Shown here: positions 44,171 to 53,300 of the stretch, in pieces | Position numbering within the stretch: the first letter of the stretch is position 1 | Layout of the letters: each line of letters begins with the position of its first letter | Origin: Kaistella haifensis DSM 19056 | Lineage (GTDB): Bacteria; Bacteroidota; Bacteroidia; Flavobacteriales; Weeksellaceae | Direction: 5' to 3' | DNA length: 64,000 nt | Assembly: GCF_000735695.2 (NCBI RefSeq) | Contig: NZ_JASZ02000005.1 | Span: 21,942-85,941 of the forward strand | The notes under the pieces: generated by a model | Told to the model about the DNA's origin: nothing | Databases searched by the model: none | What the model saw: only the letters and a program-made list of their open reading frames with translations | Translations under genes and position numbers: made by a program

Positions 44171-44244
44171 TATTATAACTCTATTGTTTCTCTAATAATC
44201 TATTGGACTTATATTGGACTTATAATGGACTTATATTGGAGTTA
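44171..44244. repeat. array of 11-bp direct repeats
   Basis: Four units at 44201-44244: TATTGGACTTA, TATTGGACTTA, TAATGGACTTA and TATTGGAGTTA. Two weaker 11-mers, TATTATAACTC and TATTGTTTCTC, precede them at 44171-44192. The rest of the 413-base gap at 44081-44493 is AT-rich and shows only the promoter at 44371-44400. Confidence 0.85.
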
Positions 44245-44370
44245 GAGCGAAAGAGATTCGAAGGAGACACGACTTTGACCCGTTTTAAGATACCTATACA
44301 TGACAACATTATAAATTATTGATTAATCTGTATTATTTTTTCGGTTTATTTGGTTTTTGGGCAAAATTTA

Positions 44371-44400
44371 TTTGTGTTTTCTGAAAGATGTGTATATTTG
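44371..44400 (+). promoter_or_regulatory. promoter of the AT-rich hydrolase (TTTG-N18-TATATTTG)
   Basis: TTTG at 44371-44374 and TATATTTG at 44393-44400, both perfect. The start codon is 93 bp downstream, so the leader would be unusually long for this window. Confidence 0.6.
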
Positions 44401-44493
44401 AGTGACGTGGCAGATTTGTAAAACGCTTCACATGAACAAGCTTACAGTGGGAATTTTGTAAAGTCGTAGGACATTACCATCAATTTAATCAAA

Positions 44494-45450
44494 ATGTCGT
44501 CAATGAAACAAATGTTTAGAATTTTAATAATTTTACTTTTACTGATTTCTTGTATTTCTAATTCGAAAATTGAAAATGGAAATTATGTTGAGAAAATTGA
44601 TGGATTAAATATAAATTATGTTGTTCGTGGAAAAGGCCCAATTATGCTTGTAGGTCACCCGAGTTCTGGTAAAATTGGTTACGAATTAACTTTAAAGCAA
44701 CTTGAAGATAAATTCACAATGGTTTATTATGATTCTCGTGGAACAGGAAAATCTGACGCACCAACAAAAATCGAATTTTATAAACCAGAATATTCTGTAA
44801 AAGAGATTGAATTAATAAGGCAAAAAATTGGAGCAAAAGAAATTTGGCTTTTTGGACATTCCGACCAAAGCGCTATTGCATTACAATATGCGATTAAATA
44901 CCCAAAACATCTAGCAGGATTAATTTTATCGGGTACAAGCCTAGTCGGAACTCAAAGCGAGTCGATTGAAAGTAGAAGAAATTCTGAAAATAAAAGAATT
45001 GCTGAATCCAAATGGTTTGCAAAGGTTATTAAAGATTGGGACTATATGACTTCAAATAACACAACCTTTGACAAGAATGGTAATGATATTTCAACTGCTA
45101 AAATAAAATGGTGGACATATAATGAAGAAACCGCCCAAAAAGTTATTCCAATAACAAAAGAAATAACAAAGGCTGGACGAAGAAAACCAATAAATAACGA
45201 ATATTATCAAGAAACGCCGGAAGAAAGAAATAAATATTTAAAAATTCAAAAGCAAATAAGAAATCTGAATACAAGAATTTTGATTATCAACGGAAAGTAC
45301 GATACAAATAATCCCGAAGAATTTGCCAAAGAATTACACTTTTGGCTTCCGAATTCAAAATTAGTGGTTATTGACAAAGCAGGACATTTTCCTTGGGTTG
45401 AGCAACCAGATGAGACATTCAAAGAAATAAAAAAATGGCTTGAAGAATAA
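44494..45450 (+). CDS. lipoprotein alpha/beta hydrolase
   Basis: A 318-residue protein. A hydrophobic segment ends in the lipobox L-L-I-S-C with C20. The alpha/beta hydrolase fold follows, with oxyanion region G-H-P-S-S-G, nucleophile S123 in G-H-S-D-Q-S, acid in G-K-Y-D-T-N and histidine in K-A-G-H-F-P-W. The nucleophile elbow is G-x-S-x-Q, where the usual G-x-S-x-G has a final glycine. The closest general match is the proline-iminopeptidase-like group, but no substrate can be named. By eye the codons are more AT-rich and more A-ended than in neighbouring genes, and the gene lies between repeats and a decayed remnant, which suggests acquisition by transfer. Confidence 0.82.
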   Translation: MSSMKQMFRILIILLLLISCISNSKIENGNYVEKIDGLNINYVVRGKGPIMLVGHPSSGKIGYELTLKQLEDKFTMVYYDSRGTGKSDAPTKIEFYKPEYSVKEIELIRQKIGAKEIWLFGHSDQSAIALQYAIKYPKHLAGLILSGTSLVGTQSESIESRRNSENKRIAESKWFAKVIKDWDYMTSNNTTFDKNGNDISTAKIKWWTYNEETAQKVIPITKEITKAGRRKPINNEYYQETPEERNKYLKIQKQIRNLNTRILIINGKYDTNNPEEFAKELHFWLPNSKLVVIDKAGHFPWVEQPDETFKEIKKWLEE

Positions 45451-45680
45451 ATAAGCAACTTATTACAACTGTTGAAAAACAAATAAAATTCAAAAACAAA
45501 ATACTTGTCGTACTTGAGAAGGTTTACGAACGACTTGTTGAGTTTAAAAAGCAGAAAAATACAGAGCTTGTTATTATGAAAGATAACAATATTGTTAAAA
45601 AAAAAGCAATAAAAGTGCAGCGAACAATACGTCTCTTAGTTCGGCTTCGCTTCGGGTTTGTTTTGTCTGCAGGAAACTAG
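45444..45680 (+). pseudogene. coding-like remnant overlapping the hydrolase stop
   Basis: A frame open from 45444 to TAG at 45678 encodes 78 residues with a protein-like pattern: T-V-E-K-Q-I-K-F-K-N-K-I-L-V-V-L-E-K-V-Y-E-R-L-V-E-F-K-K in two helical stretches. There is no ATG, GTG or TTG before the ATG at 45576, and its 5' end abuts the last codons of the hydrolase in another frame. It looks like the tail of a displaced small helical protein. After about residue 58 the sequence becomes R/L-rich and probably non-native. The family is not recognised. Confidence 0.35.
45633..45680. other. GC-rich palindromic stretch at the end of the AT-rich cassette
   Basis: TTAGTTC, then TTCGGCTTCGCTTCGGG (45640-45656), then GGAAACTAG (45672-45680): a GC-rich core between short inverted arms TAGTT/AACTA in otherwise AT-rich DNA. 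From here to the promoter at 45974 I see only one terminator (45731-45761) and AT-rich spacer. Confidence 0.5.
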
Positions 45681-45730
45681 CAGCATGATAATAACTTTAT
45701 CGGGTTTTCGTTTTTAGCAATTAGTTATAC

Positions 45731-45761
45731 AAAGCAGTTTTCCTGTAGAACTGCTTTTTTT
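45731..45761 (+). terminator. terminator-like hairpin
   Basis: AAAGCAGTT, loop TTCCTGTAG and AACTGCTTTTTTT; it could end transcription from the hydrolase cassette. Confidence 0.65.
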
Positions 45762-45973
45762 GTGGATTTTCCGAATTTTTCAAATATTGAAGAAAGCTTT
45801 TCTTAGTGAAAACATTTCGTTGAATTTTGCTAACAACAATCATCAAAATCAACCTACAATTTACTTTCCTTTTTCGTAAATTCACTTCTCTTCTAAGTCC
45901 GTTATTTAGCAAAACATCCGCTAATTCGTTAATTTTCAGTTAACACTTCCCGCCTTATGTTACATATTTTTTT

Positions 45974-45981
45974 TAAATTTG
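45974..45981 (+). promoter_or_regulatory. TAnnTTTG box for cphB
   Basis: TAAATTTG, perfect, ending 6 nt before the ATG at 45988; a leaderless or near-leaderless mRNA is expected. An in-frame TTG inside the box is therefore not the start. Confidence 0.5.
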
Positions 45982-45987
45982 CAAACT

Positions 45988-46872
45988 ATGAAAGCAGTTG
46001 GAAAATTAGTAATTATCGGTGGTGCCGTGAACAAAGGCAGTTTCTCAGAAACCGATTACGACCAAAATGTAGAGAAAAATCTCAATTTCTTTGAACGTGG
46101 AATCCTAAGAAAAATTATCGAAGAGTCGCGCCTGAAAGAAAATTCAATCATCGAAATCATCACCACCGCCTCACAAATCCCTCAGATTGTAGGCCCGGAA
46201 TACAAGAAAGCTTTTGAATTTTTAGGTTCAAAAAATGTAAATATATTAGACATTCAAAACCGTGAACAAGCCAACAGTGACGCCATCGTAGCCAGAACCA
46301 ACGCCGCGGATGTGGTTTTGTTCACAGGAGGTGATCAACTGAGATTGACTTCAATTTTGGGCGGAACCCGCTTTCACGATGTGATTCTTTTAAAATATCA
46401 GGAACAAGATTTCATTTACGCTGGAACTTCCGCCGGTGCAGCCGCTGCGTCGGAAAATATGATTTACCAAGGTTCCAGTTCTGAAGCTTTGCTTAAAGGT
46501 GAAATAAAAACCACCCAAGGTTTAGGTTTCATCGAAAATGTAATTGTAGATACGCATTTTGTACAACGCGGAAGAATCGGAAGGTTGTTTCAAGCGGTCG
46601 TGAACAATCCTCGAACTTTGGGGATCGGTCTTGGTGAAGACACCGGACTTTTCATTCACGGCGATACCATGACCGCGATTGGTTCCGGTTTGGTAATTTT
46701 GGTCGATGGCAGATTCATCAAAGACACTAACCTTACCAATATCAACCTTGGTCAGCCGATTTCTATTGATAATTTAATCGTACACGTGATGTCACAAAAC
46801 GATATTTATGATCTGAAATCAAAAGATCTTACCATCGTGAATTCCCAGTACAACCCTATTCCACACGTTTAA
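45988..46872 (+). CDS. cphB: cyanophycinase
   Basis: A 294-residue S51-family serine peptidase that cuts cyanophycin (multi-L-arginyl-poly-L-aspartate) to beta-Asp-Arg dipeptides. The nucleophile is S148 in A-G-T-S-A-G-A. Other family motifs are L-V-I-I-G-G-A (7-13), F-T-G-G-D-Q-L-R-L (112-120), G-L-G-F and V-D-T-H-F-V-Q-R-G-R-I-G-R-L. The isoaspartyl peptidase gene follows 15 bp later, giving a complete two-step breakdown route. Cyanophycin synthetase is not in the window. Confidence 0.93.
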   Translation: MKAVGKLVIIGGAVNKGSFSETDYDQNVEKNLNFFERGILRKIIEESRLKENSIIEIITTASQIPQIVGPEYKKAFEFLGSKNVNILDIQNREQANSDAIVARTNAADVVLFTGGDQLRLTSILGGTRFHDVILLKYQEQDFIYAGTSAGAAAASENMIYQGSSSEALLKGEIKTTQGLGFIENVIVDTHFVQRGRIGRLFQAVVNNPRTLGIGLGEDTGLFIHGDTMTAIGSGLVILVDGRFIKDTNLTNINLGQPISIDNLIVHVMSQNDIYDLKSKDLTIVNSQYNPIPHV

Positions 46873-46887
46873 ACCAAAAAACACAAG

Positions 46888-47730
46888 ATGAAGATTATCA
46901 TCCACGGCGGATTTTTTTCCGAAAGCGACCAAAGCCATGAGGTGAAAGTTGCCAAACAAAATTCCCTGAAAGAAATCGCAACGAAAGGATTTGAATTCTT
47001 GCAAAATCATTCTGCTGAAGAAACGGTGGTTTATACAGTTTCTTTGTTGGAAGACGATCCGTTGTTCAATGCCGGAATTGGTTCACAAATCCAAAGTGAC
47101 GGAAAAATTCGGATGAGTGCTTCATTAATGAACGGAGAAACCCAGAAATTTTCGGGAGTGATCAATATAGAAAACGTAAAAAATCCGATTAAAGTTGCAC
47201 AGGTTCTAATGCAAGAACAAGATCGTGTTTTAGGAGGTGAAGGTGCTAAAAAATACGCACTGGAACATGGTTTTGAAGATTTTTCTACCGAAATTCCTCA
47301 ACGCAGAAAAGAATACGAAGCCAAACTGAAAAATGGCGGAAAAGGAACCGTAGGTTGTGTTGCCCTTGACAACAACGGAAAATTGGCTGCGGCAACATCT
47401 ACCGGAGGAAAAGGTTTTGAAATCGTTGGCAGAATATCCGATTCAGCGACCGTTGCCGGGAATTTTGCCAATCAACACTGCGCGGTGAGCTGCACCGGAG
47501 TTGGCGAAGACATCGTGAGCAATGCTACCGCGGCGAAAATTGTGACTCGAGTTTCGGATGGAATGCCAATAGAAAAAGCTTTTGAAAAGACTTTTCAAGA
47601 ATTAAAGGAAATCGACGGATTTGCAGGAGCCATCGCGATCGATCAATCAGGGAATTTTTTCCACCAAGATTCTTATCCTACCATGGTTTTTGCAAGTTTC
47701 GACGGAATTGATTTTGAAGTTTTCGATTAG
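46888..47730 (+). CDS. iaaA: isoaspartyl peptidase / plant-type L-asparaginase
   Basis: A 280-residue Ntn-hydrolase precursor that self-cleaves before T154 in G-G-K-G-T-V-G-C-V-A-L; the freed threonine is the nucleophile. Other motifs are H-G-G (6-8), F-N-A-G-I-G-S (60-66), T-S-T-G-G and C-T-G-V-G-E-D. It hydrolyses beta-aspartyl peptides and asparagine. Its position right after cyanophycinase suggests it splits beta-Asp-Arg into aspartate and arginine. Confidence 0.9.
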   Translation: MKIIIHGGFFSESDQSHEVKVAKQNSLKEIATKGFEFLQNHSAEETVVYTVSLLEDDPLFNAGIGSQIQSDGKIRMSASLMNGETQKFSGVINIENVKNPIKVAQVLMQEQDRVLGGEGAKKYALEHGFEDFSTEIPQRRKEYEAKLKNGGKGTVGCVALDNNGKLAAATSTGGKGFEIVGRISDSATVAGNFANQHCAVSCTGVGEDIVSNATAAKIVTRVSDGMPIEKAFEKTFQELKEIDGFAGAIAIDQSGNFFHQDSYPTMVFASFDGIDFEVFD

Positions 47731-47756
47731 TAGAAATTCAGAATTTTACTTTAAAT

Positions 47757-47792
47757 AAAAAACCACTTCCAGAAAATGAAAGTGGTTTTTGT
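47757..47792. terminator. bidirectional intrinsic terminator
   Basis: AAAACCACTT and AAGTGGTTTTT arms around a 10-base loop between convergent genes. Confidence 0.75.
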
Positions 47793-47806
47793 TTGATCCA
47801 ATTTAA

Positions 47807-48829
47807 TTAAAATTCAAACAATACCGAACCCCAAGTAAATCCACTTCCGAAGGCGGAAAGAAGCACCAAATCTCCTCTTTTCACTTTACCTTGTTCGATG
47901 GCCTCGCTCAATGCAATCGGAATTGATGCAGCCGTGGTATTCCCGTATTTCTGAATATTATTGAAGACTTTATCTTCCGGAAGTCCCATTTTTTGCTGTA
48001 CAAACTGGGCAATTCTCAAATTCGCTTGGTGTGGAATAAACATATCTAAATCTTCCATGGTTTTTCCTGCTGCGTTCAACGCTTCCATCATGGTTTCCGG
48101 GAATCTGGTCACCGCATGTTTGAATACGAAATTTCCATTCATCACCGGATAAATCTCAGCATCGGTCACGTTTTCAGGTTCCAAACGCATTCTGTCGCTC
48201 CAGCCGTATTTTGAACCCGGAAATTTGGTACACAATTCATCTGCATATTTCCCTTCAGAATGCATGTTTGTACTCAAAATATCCCCTGCATTTTCATCTT
48301 CAGAGGCGGACAAAATCACCGCTCCTGCTCCATCTCCAAAAATTACAGAAACGCCACGACCCGCATCGGAAAAATCCAATCCGAAAGAATGAACTTCTGC
48401 GCCTACGACCAAGATATTTTTGTACATTTTAGATTTAATGAAAGCATTTGCAACACTCATCGCATACACAAATCCGGAACATTGATTTCTTACATCCAAC
48501 GCTCCGATGGTATCGCAACCGAGCATTTCTTGAAGCAAAACGCCACATCCCGGGAAATAATAATCAGGTGAAAGGGTCGCAAATACTATATAATCGATGT
48601 CTTTCGCAGATAAACCGGCCATATTCAGGGCTTTTTGCGATGCTTTAAAGGCTAGAAACGCGGTAGTTTCTTCGGAAACGTTTCGGTTTTTTCGGTGATG
48701 TCTTTCTTTGATACCGGTTCTTTCGGTGATCCACTCGTCATTGGTGGCCATAAGTTTCGACAAATCGTCATTGGTGACTACGTTTTCCGGAACATAGTGC
48801 CCAATTCCTTTGATAATACTTTTAGTCAT
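47807..48829 (-). CDS. fabH: 3-oxoacyl-ACP synthase III
   Basis: A 340-residue KAS III that starts fatty-acid synthesis by condensing an acyl-CoA with malonyl-ACP. The catalytic triad is complete: C117 in R-N-Q-C-S-G-F, H267 in P-H-Q-A-N and N297 in Y-G-N-T-T-A-A-S. The opening I-K-G-I-G-H-Y-V-P and W-I-T-E-R-T-G-I fit FabH. In this lineage the primers are often branched short acyl-CoAs, giving iso fatty acids. It stands alone rather than in a fab cluster, so a specialised acyl synthase is a minor alternative. Confidence 0.92.
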   Translation of the reverse strand: MTKSIIKGIGHYVPENVVTNDDLSKLMATNDEWITERTGIKERHHRKNRNVSEETTAFLAFKASQKALNMAGLSAKDIDYIVFATLSPDYYFPGCGVLLQEMLGCDTIGALDVRNQCSGFVYAMSVANAFIKSKMYKNILVVGAEVHSFGLDFSDAGRGVSVIFGDGAGAVILSASEDENAGDILSTNMHSEGKYADELCTKFPGSKYGWSDRMRLEPENVTDAEIYPVMNGNFVFKHAVTRFPETMMEALNAAGKTMEDLDMFIPHQANLRIAQFVQQKMGLPEDKVFNNIQKYGNTTAASIPIALSEAIEQGKVKRGDLVLLSAFGSGFTWGSVLFEF

Positions 48830-48848
48830 GAAATACTTTTAATTTTGG

Positions 48849-48856
48849 CAAAGATA
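48849..48856 (-). promoter_or_regulatory. TAnnTTTG box for fabH
   Basis: TATCTTTG on the minus strand, 19 bp before the fabH ATG; perfect -7 match. Confidence 0.5.
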
Positions 48857-48909
48857 AATTTTATTTAAAATATCAAATAAAGCTTTAATTTTTACATTGA
48901 AAATATTGT

Positions 48910-48917
48910 TAAATTTG
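48910..48917 (+). promoter_or_regulatory. TAnnTTTG box for corA
   Basis: TAAATTTG, perfect, ending 4 nt before the corA ATG; predicts a leaderless mRNA. Confidence 0.5.
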
Positions 48918-48921
48918 TTGA

Positions 48922-49824
48922 ATGCCAATAGAAATTATTTACCGAAACGACCATTGCGAATGGATTGATGTGGAAGCTCCGACTCCGGAAGATTTGCTTT
49001 TTTTACATGAAAGATATAAAATCAATCAACTACTTTTGGAAGACACGATAGACCCAAACCATCTCCCGAAATTTGAACAGGATGATGATGTGAAATTTTT
49101 TCTGATGCGCGAAAATACTGAATTGGAAAGGTCTCACCTGAATACCATCAGCGATATCTCTACTAAACTGGGGGTTTTTCTGATTGGAAATATTATCATT
49201 ACCATTCACCGGATGAAGAATCGAAGTATTTATGAATTTAAAAAGGAAATTCTGCGTCCTGAAAATAAAGAAGTTACCGCGGAAAAAATCGCTTTAAATC
49301 TTGCTTTGAAAGTAATGAAATCCTTCGATGACGAGTCGCAAAACCTGATGGAAACGATGGATAATATCGAGAATGAAATCTTCCTGAAAAATACGAACAG
49401 CCCAAACCAAATTCGCCGATTGTATAAACTGAAAAGAAAATCGGGACTGAATGCCCGAATCTTGAATATTTCCACTGATTGGATTGATAAATTTAAAACA
49501 TTGGAACTCGGAGAAGCCCAAATTACCGATTTGAAAGACAAACATAAAGATGTAATTGCCGATTTCGAACACCTCAATTCGCAGGTGACCAACTTGATTT
49601 CGATGTATCTCGCGATGAGCGACCAACGCGCCAACCAAGTGATGAAGGTACTTGCGATCTACTCGATGTATTTTTTCCCGATTACTTTTATTGCGGGAAT
49701 TTATGGAATGAATTTCGAAAATATGCCGGAACTTCGTCAACCGCTTGGTTATTTTATTACCCTTGGAGTGATGGCTTTCATTGCCTTGCTCACTTTCATT
49801 TATGTAAGAAGAAAACGCTGGTAA
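48922..49824 (+). CDS. corA: magnesium/cobalt transporter CorA
   Basis: A 300-residue pentameric inner-membrane channel for Mg2+ (and Co2+ or Ni2+). A cytosolic N-domain with long helices (about 1-235) is followed by two transmembrane helices at about 245-263 and 274-293. The signature G-M-N lies in Y-G-M-N-F-E-N-M-P-E, and the C-terminus is basic (Y-V-R-R-K-R-W). The gene is monocistronic with a strong hairpin after it. Confidence 0.94.
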   Translation: MPIEIIYRNDHCEWIDVEAPTPEDLLFLHERYKINQLLLEDTIDPNHLPKFEQDDDVKFFLMRENTELERSHLNTISDISTKLGVFLIGNIIITIHRMKNRSIYEFKKEILRPENKEVTAEKIALNLALKVMKSFDDESQNLMETMDNIENEIFLKNTNSPNQIRRLYKLKRKSGLNARILNISTDWIDKFKTLELGEAQITDLKDKHKDVIADFEHLNSQVTNLISMYLAMSDQRANQVMKVLAIYSMYFFPITFIAGIYGMNFENMPELRQPLGYFITLGVMAFIALLTFIYVRRKRW

Positions 49825-49853
49825 ATAAAGACTTTCAGTATTTTTAAATAAAA

Positions 49854-49887
49854 AAAGCGGTTTTAGAATCTAGTCTAAAACCGCTTT
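49854..49887. terminator. strong bidirectional terminator
   Basis: AAAGCGGTTTTAGA, loop ATCTAG and TCTAAAACCGCTTT: a 14-bp perfect stem with A/T-rich flanks between corA and the MFS remnant. Confidence 0.8.
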
Positions 49888-49920
49888 AAAATAAAAACTA
49901 ACTATTAAAAAACTATTTTA

Positions 49921-50364
49921 TCAGTAATGCATTGCATCGCCAAGGTCGATTGGTTCCCTGCCTTTTCTTTCTTTCACGAATAAAACGAAAGGAATACAAA
50001 CCAAGAAAAGCAGCCCCAAATACAGGAAAAAATCCATGTAAGACAGAACTGATGCTTGTTTCAGCACATTCAAATCGAGAAGTTTATAGGCAGATTGCAA
50101 AGCTACATCGGGTGAATACCCTTTTGCCATAAAACTTGCTTGCAATGCGACCACTTTCTGCTGAACATCAAAACTGTTGGCATCTAAATGCTGTGCAATA
50201 TTTTCCCGATGAATGGAAGTTTGATTGGAGATGAAAGTGGTAATTGCCGCGATTCCGAATGAACCTCCCAACTGGCGCATCATCCCCGTGAAAGCCGCTC
50301 CCTTACCAATTTCTTTCCCTTTTAGCGTACTTAGTGAAAGCGAGGTAATTAAGTATTTCGGACT
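49921..50364 (-). pseudogene. 3' remnant of a DHA2 (EmrB-like) MFS drug transporter
   Basis: The frame is open from a stop at 50365-50367 to the TAA at 49921 and encodes 147 residues that match only the C-terminal quarter of a 14-TM DHA2 permease. It begins near S-L-S-L-S-T-L-K-G-K-E-I-G-K-G-A-A-F and continues T-G-M-M-R-Q-L-G-G-S-F-G-I. One transmembrane helix (Y-M-D-F-F-L-Y-L-G-L-L-F-L-V) lies near the end. An ATG in the middle (50283) would give a 120-residue fragment. The missing first 370 or so residues are replaced directly by the 3' end of dnaE, so a deletion joined the two. It is unlikely to transport anything. Confidence 0.8.
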
Positions 50365-50388
50365 TTAATCAATTTTCTTGTTTTATTT

Positions 50389-53300
50389 CTAGTTTAAGAA
50401 AACATCATATTTGTGAAGGTTATGAATCACTTCCAGCAAATCACCATTGATATTAACTTGCGAACGCATCGCCATCAGCTCAATATTGGATTGATCTTCA
50501 GGGTTTTTCACCAGGAAATTGAGTTTTTGTTCGCCTTCATTTTCTAAGAAATTTTCTTTGAAGAATAAAATATCTTCTCTCCTTAAATCATTAATATCGA
50601 TGACGATGGTCATTTTCTTAGCAAATTTTTCAAAAGCATCTTTTAAATCGATCACTTCACTGACGTTGACGAAAACTCTACCATCGTTTAACACCGCAAA
50701 TTTTATTTTGAAAATCACAAAACGCTGCACATCAATTCGGTCGCGAAGTCTCATATAATCGCGATCTCCAAGCCGGAAACTGTAACTTCCGCTGTAATCT
50801 TCCAAAGTAATAAATGCGATTTTTTCGCCGCTGTTTTTCCCGTCTTTCACTACATATTCGGTTACCAAACCTGCGACCATGTATTCCGGTGTATTGTTTT
50901 TCATGGCCTGTTTTTCTTTCCAGTTGAGTTTATCATTGTTGAAAAGATCGGGTTGCTGATTTGCAACGGTGTCTTTAAAAGCATCTACTTCATCTAAATT
51001 TAGAAAATTGAAACTTCCTTTTGGTTCGGCTTTTTTTGGAGCATCTTCCATCAACACATCTTCTTCGCCTTCCAAAATATCACTCACCATATCAAGCAAA
51101 CCATCATCTTCATCGGCAACATCAGCGATATCGATTGGTACAATTACTTTTTCTAATTCGATTTCATCGTCTTTTTTAGATTCCAGAATTTCTTTTTTGC
51201 TGAGTGCGCCCTGCATGAATTTGAACTGATATTTATATTCATCCAAAGGATGCGCAGAAAGGTAAAACCCAATAATTTCTTTTTCTTTATTCAGCATGTG
51301 CATATTCTGCCATTCGGGAGCCGGATTGATTTTCGGTGGTTCAATTTTCACTTCTTCAGCGAAATCTGCAAAAAGAGAATTTTCGATTTCATTTTTGCTA
51401 TCTTGAAAACTTTGTCCGTATCTCAAAAGCCTTTCCAGATTGGTTCTTCCGGAAATATCAATGTCAAAATATTGTGCACGATGATAGCGATCAACCTCAT
51501 CAAAAGCTCCAGCAATCACCAAACTTTCCACTACTCTTTTGTTGATTTGTGGTGAAGGAACTTTCTCGAAAAAATCATAAATATTGGTAAATCTTCCGTT
51601 GATTCTGGCGTTCACAATCGCTTCACTCGGTCCTTCACCAATTCCTTTTATCGCTCCCAAACCGAAACGAATTTGTCCTTTATCATTTACCGCAAATTCG
51701 TACTGCGATTCATTCACTGACGGACCCAAAACATCGACTCCTATCCCTTTGCAATCTTCCATGAACATGGTGATTTGCTTGGTGTTATTCAGGTTATTGG
51801 TCATCACACTCGCCATATATTCTGCCGGATAATTGGCTTTAAGATAAGCGGTATGATAGGCGATTAGCGCGTAACAAGTCGAGTGCGATTTGTTGAAAGC
51901 ATATTCTGCAAAAGCTTCCCAGTCTTTCCAAATTTTATTGAGTTTATCGACATCGAGGTTGTTTTTTTCTCCACCTTCAATAAATTTCGGATACATTTTA
52001 TCTAGAACATCTTTTTGCTTTTTACCCATCGCTTTTCGCAATGTATCCGCTTCACCTTTGGTAAAATTGGCCAATTTTTGAGACAAAAGCATTACCTGTT
52101 CCTGATAAACGGTAATTCCATAGGTTTCCTCAAGGTATTCTTTGGTTTCATCTAAATCATAAACCGTTTCTTCAAGTCCGTTTTTCCGGTTGATGAAGTT
52201 TGGAATATACTTAATCGGACCCGGACGATACAGTGCGTTCATGGCAATTAAATCCGCAAACTTTGTTGGCTTCAATTCGCGCATGTATTTTTGCATTCCC
52301 GGACTTTCATATTGGAAAATCCCGACGGTTCTACCTTCTTGAAACAACTGAAAAGTTTTCAAATCATCCAAAGGAATTAAATCGGGATCGATATCGACAT
52401 TATGTCTTTCGTTGATCAGTTTAATGGCATGTTTGATGATGGTAAGCGTTCGCAAACCAAGGAAATCCATTTTCAGCAAACCAGCACTTTCCGCCACCGA
52501 GTTATCGAACTGAGAAACCAAAATATCAGGATCCTTCGCTGCAATGGTAATAGGAACCAAATTGGAAATATCTTCGGGTGTGATGATTACGCCGCACGCG
52601 TGAATTCCGGTATTTCTAATGCAGCCTTCCATTCTTTGTGCCGCAGAAAGAACTTGAAATCGTTCATCATTGGGATTCTCTAAAATGTCTTTCATTTCCT
52701 GTGCGAGCATTTTGTCTTCCGGGTTTAATTTGTCGAATTTCGAAAGTGCTTTTGCAATATTCATTCCGGGTGTGGAAGGCACTAATTTCGCAATATTATT
52801 GGTTTCCGGAATCGAAACATCCAGCACTCTTCCGGCATCTTTTATGGCAGATTTCCCACCGAGAATCGAATAAGTTATGATTTGTGCAACATTCGATTTA
52901 CCATATTTTTCAACCACCCATTTGATGATTTTATCTCGACCTTCATCATCGAAATCGATATCGATATCGGGCATGGAAATCCTTTCCGGATTAAGAAAAC
53001 GCTCAAATAGCAAATCATACTTAATAGGATCCACATTGGTGATTCCGGTACAATAAGCTACAGCAGATCCCGCAGCAGAACCACGTCCGGGACCTACCCA
53101 AACACCCATTTTTCGAGCTTCGTTACAGAAATCCTGCACGATAAGAAAATATCCTGGGTATCCGGTTTTTGCAATAACTTCAAGTTCGAAATCTAAACGA
53201 TCCCTGATCTCATCAGTAATTTCTTCGTATTTTTTCTTGGCTCCGTCATAGGTTAAATGTCTTAAATAAGCATTTTCGCCACGTTTTCCGCCATCAATTT

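Noticed and set aside
44171..44244. CRISPR array
   Set aside because: The repeats are only 11 bp and directly adjacent, with no spacers and no cas genes.
45721..45912. Minus-strand 63-residue reading frame in the typA-cphB gap
   Set aside because: The product is an unstructured K/R/N-rich string from AT-rich DNA, its 3' end overlaps a terminator hairpin, and no promoter box precedes it.
49294..49740. Minus-strand 148-residue frame inside corA
   Set aside because: Antisense shadow; no start signal or family resemblance.
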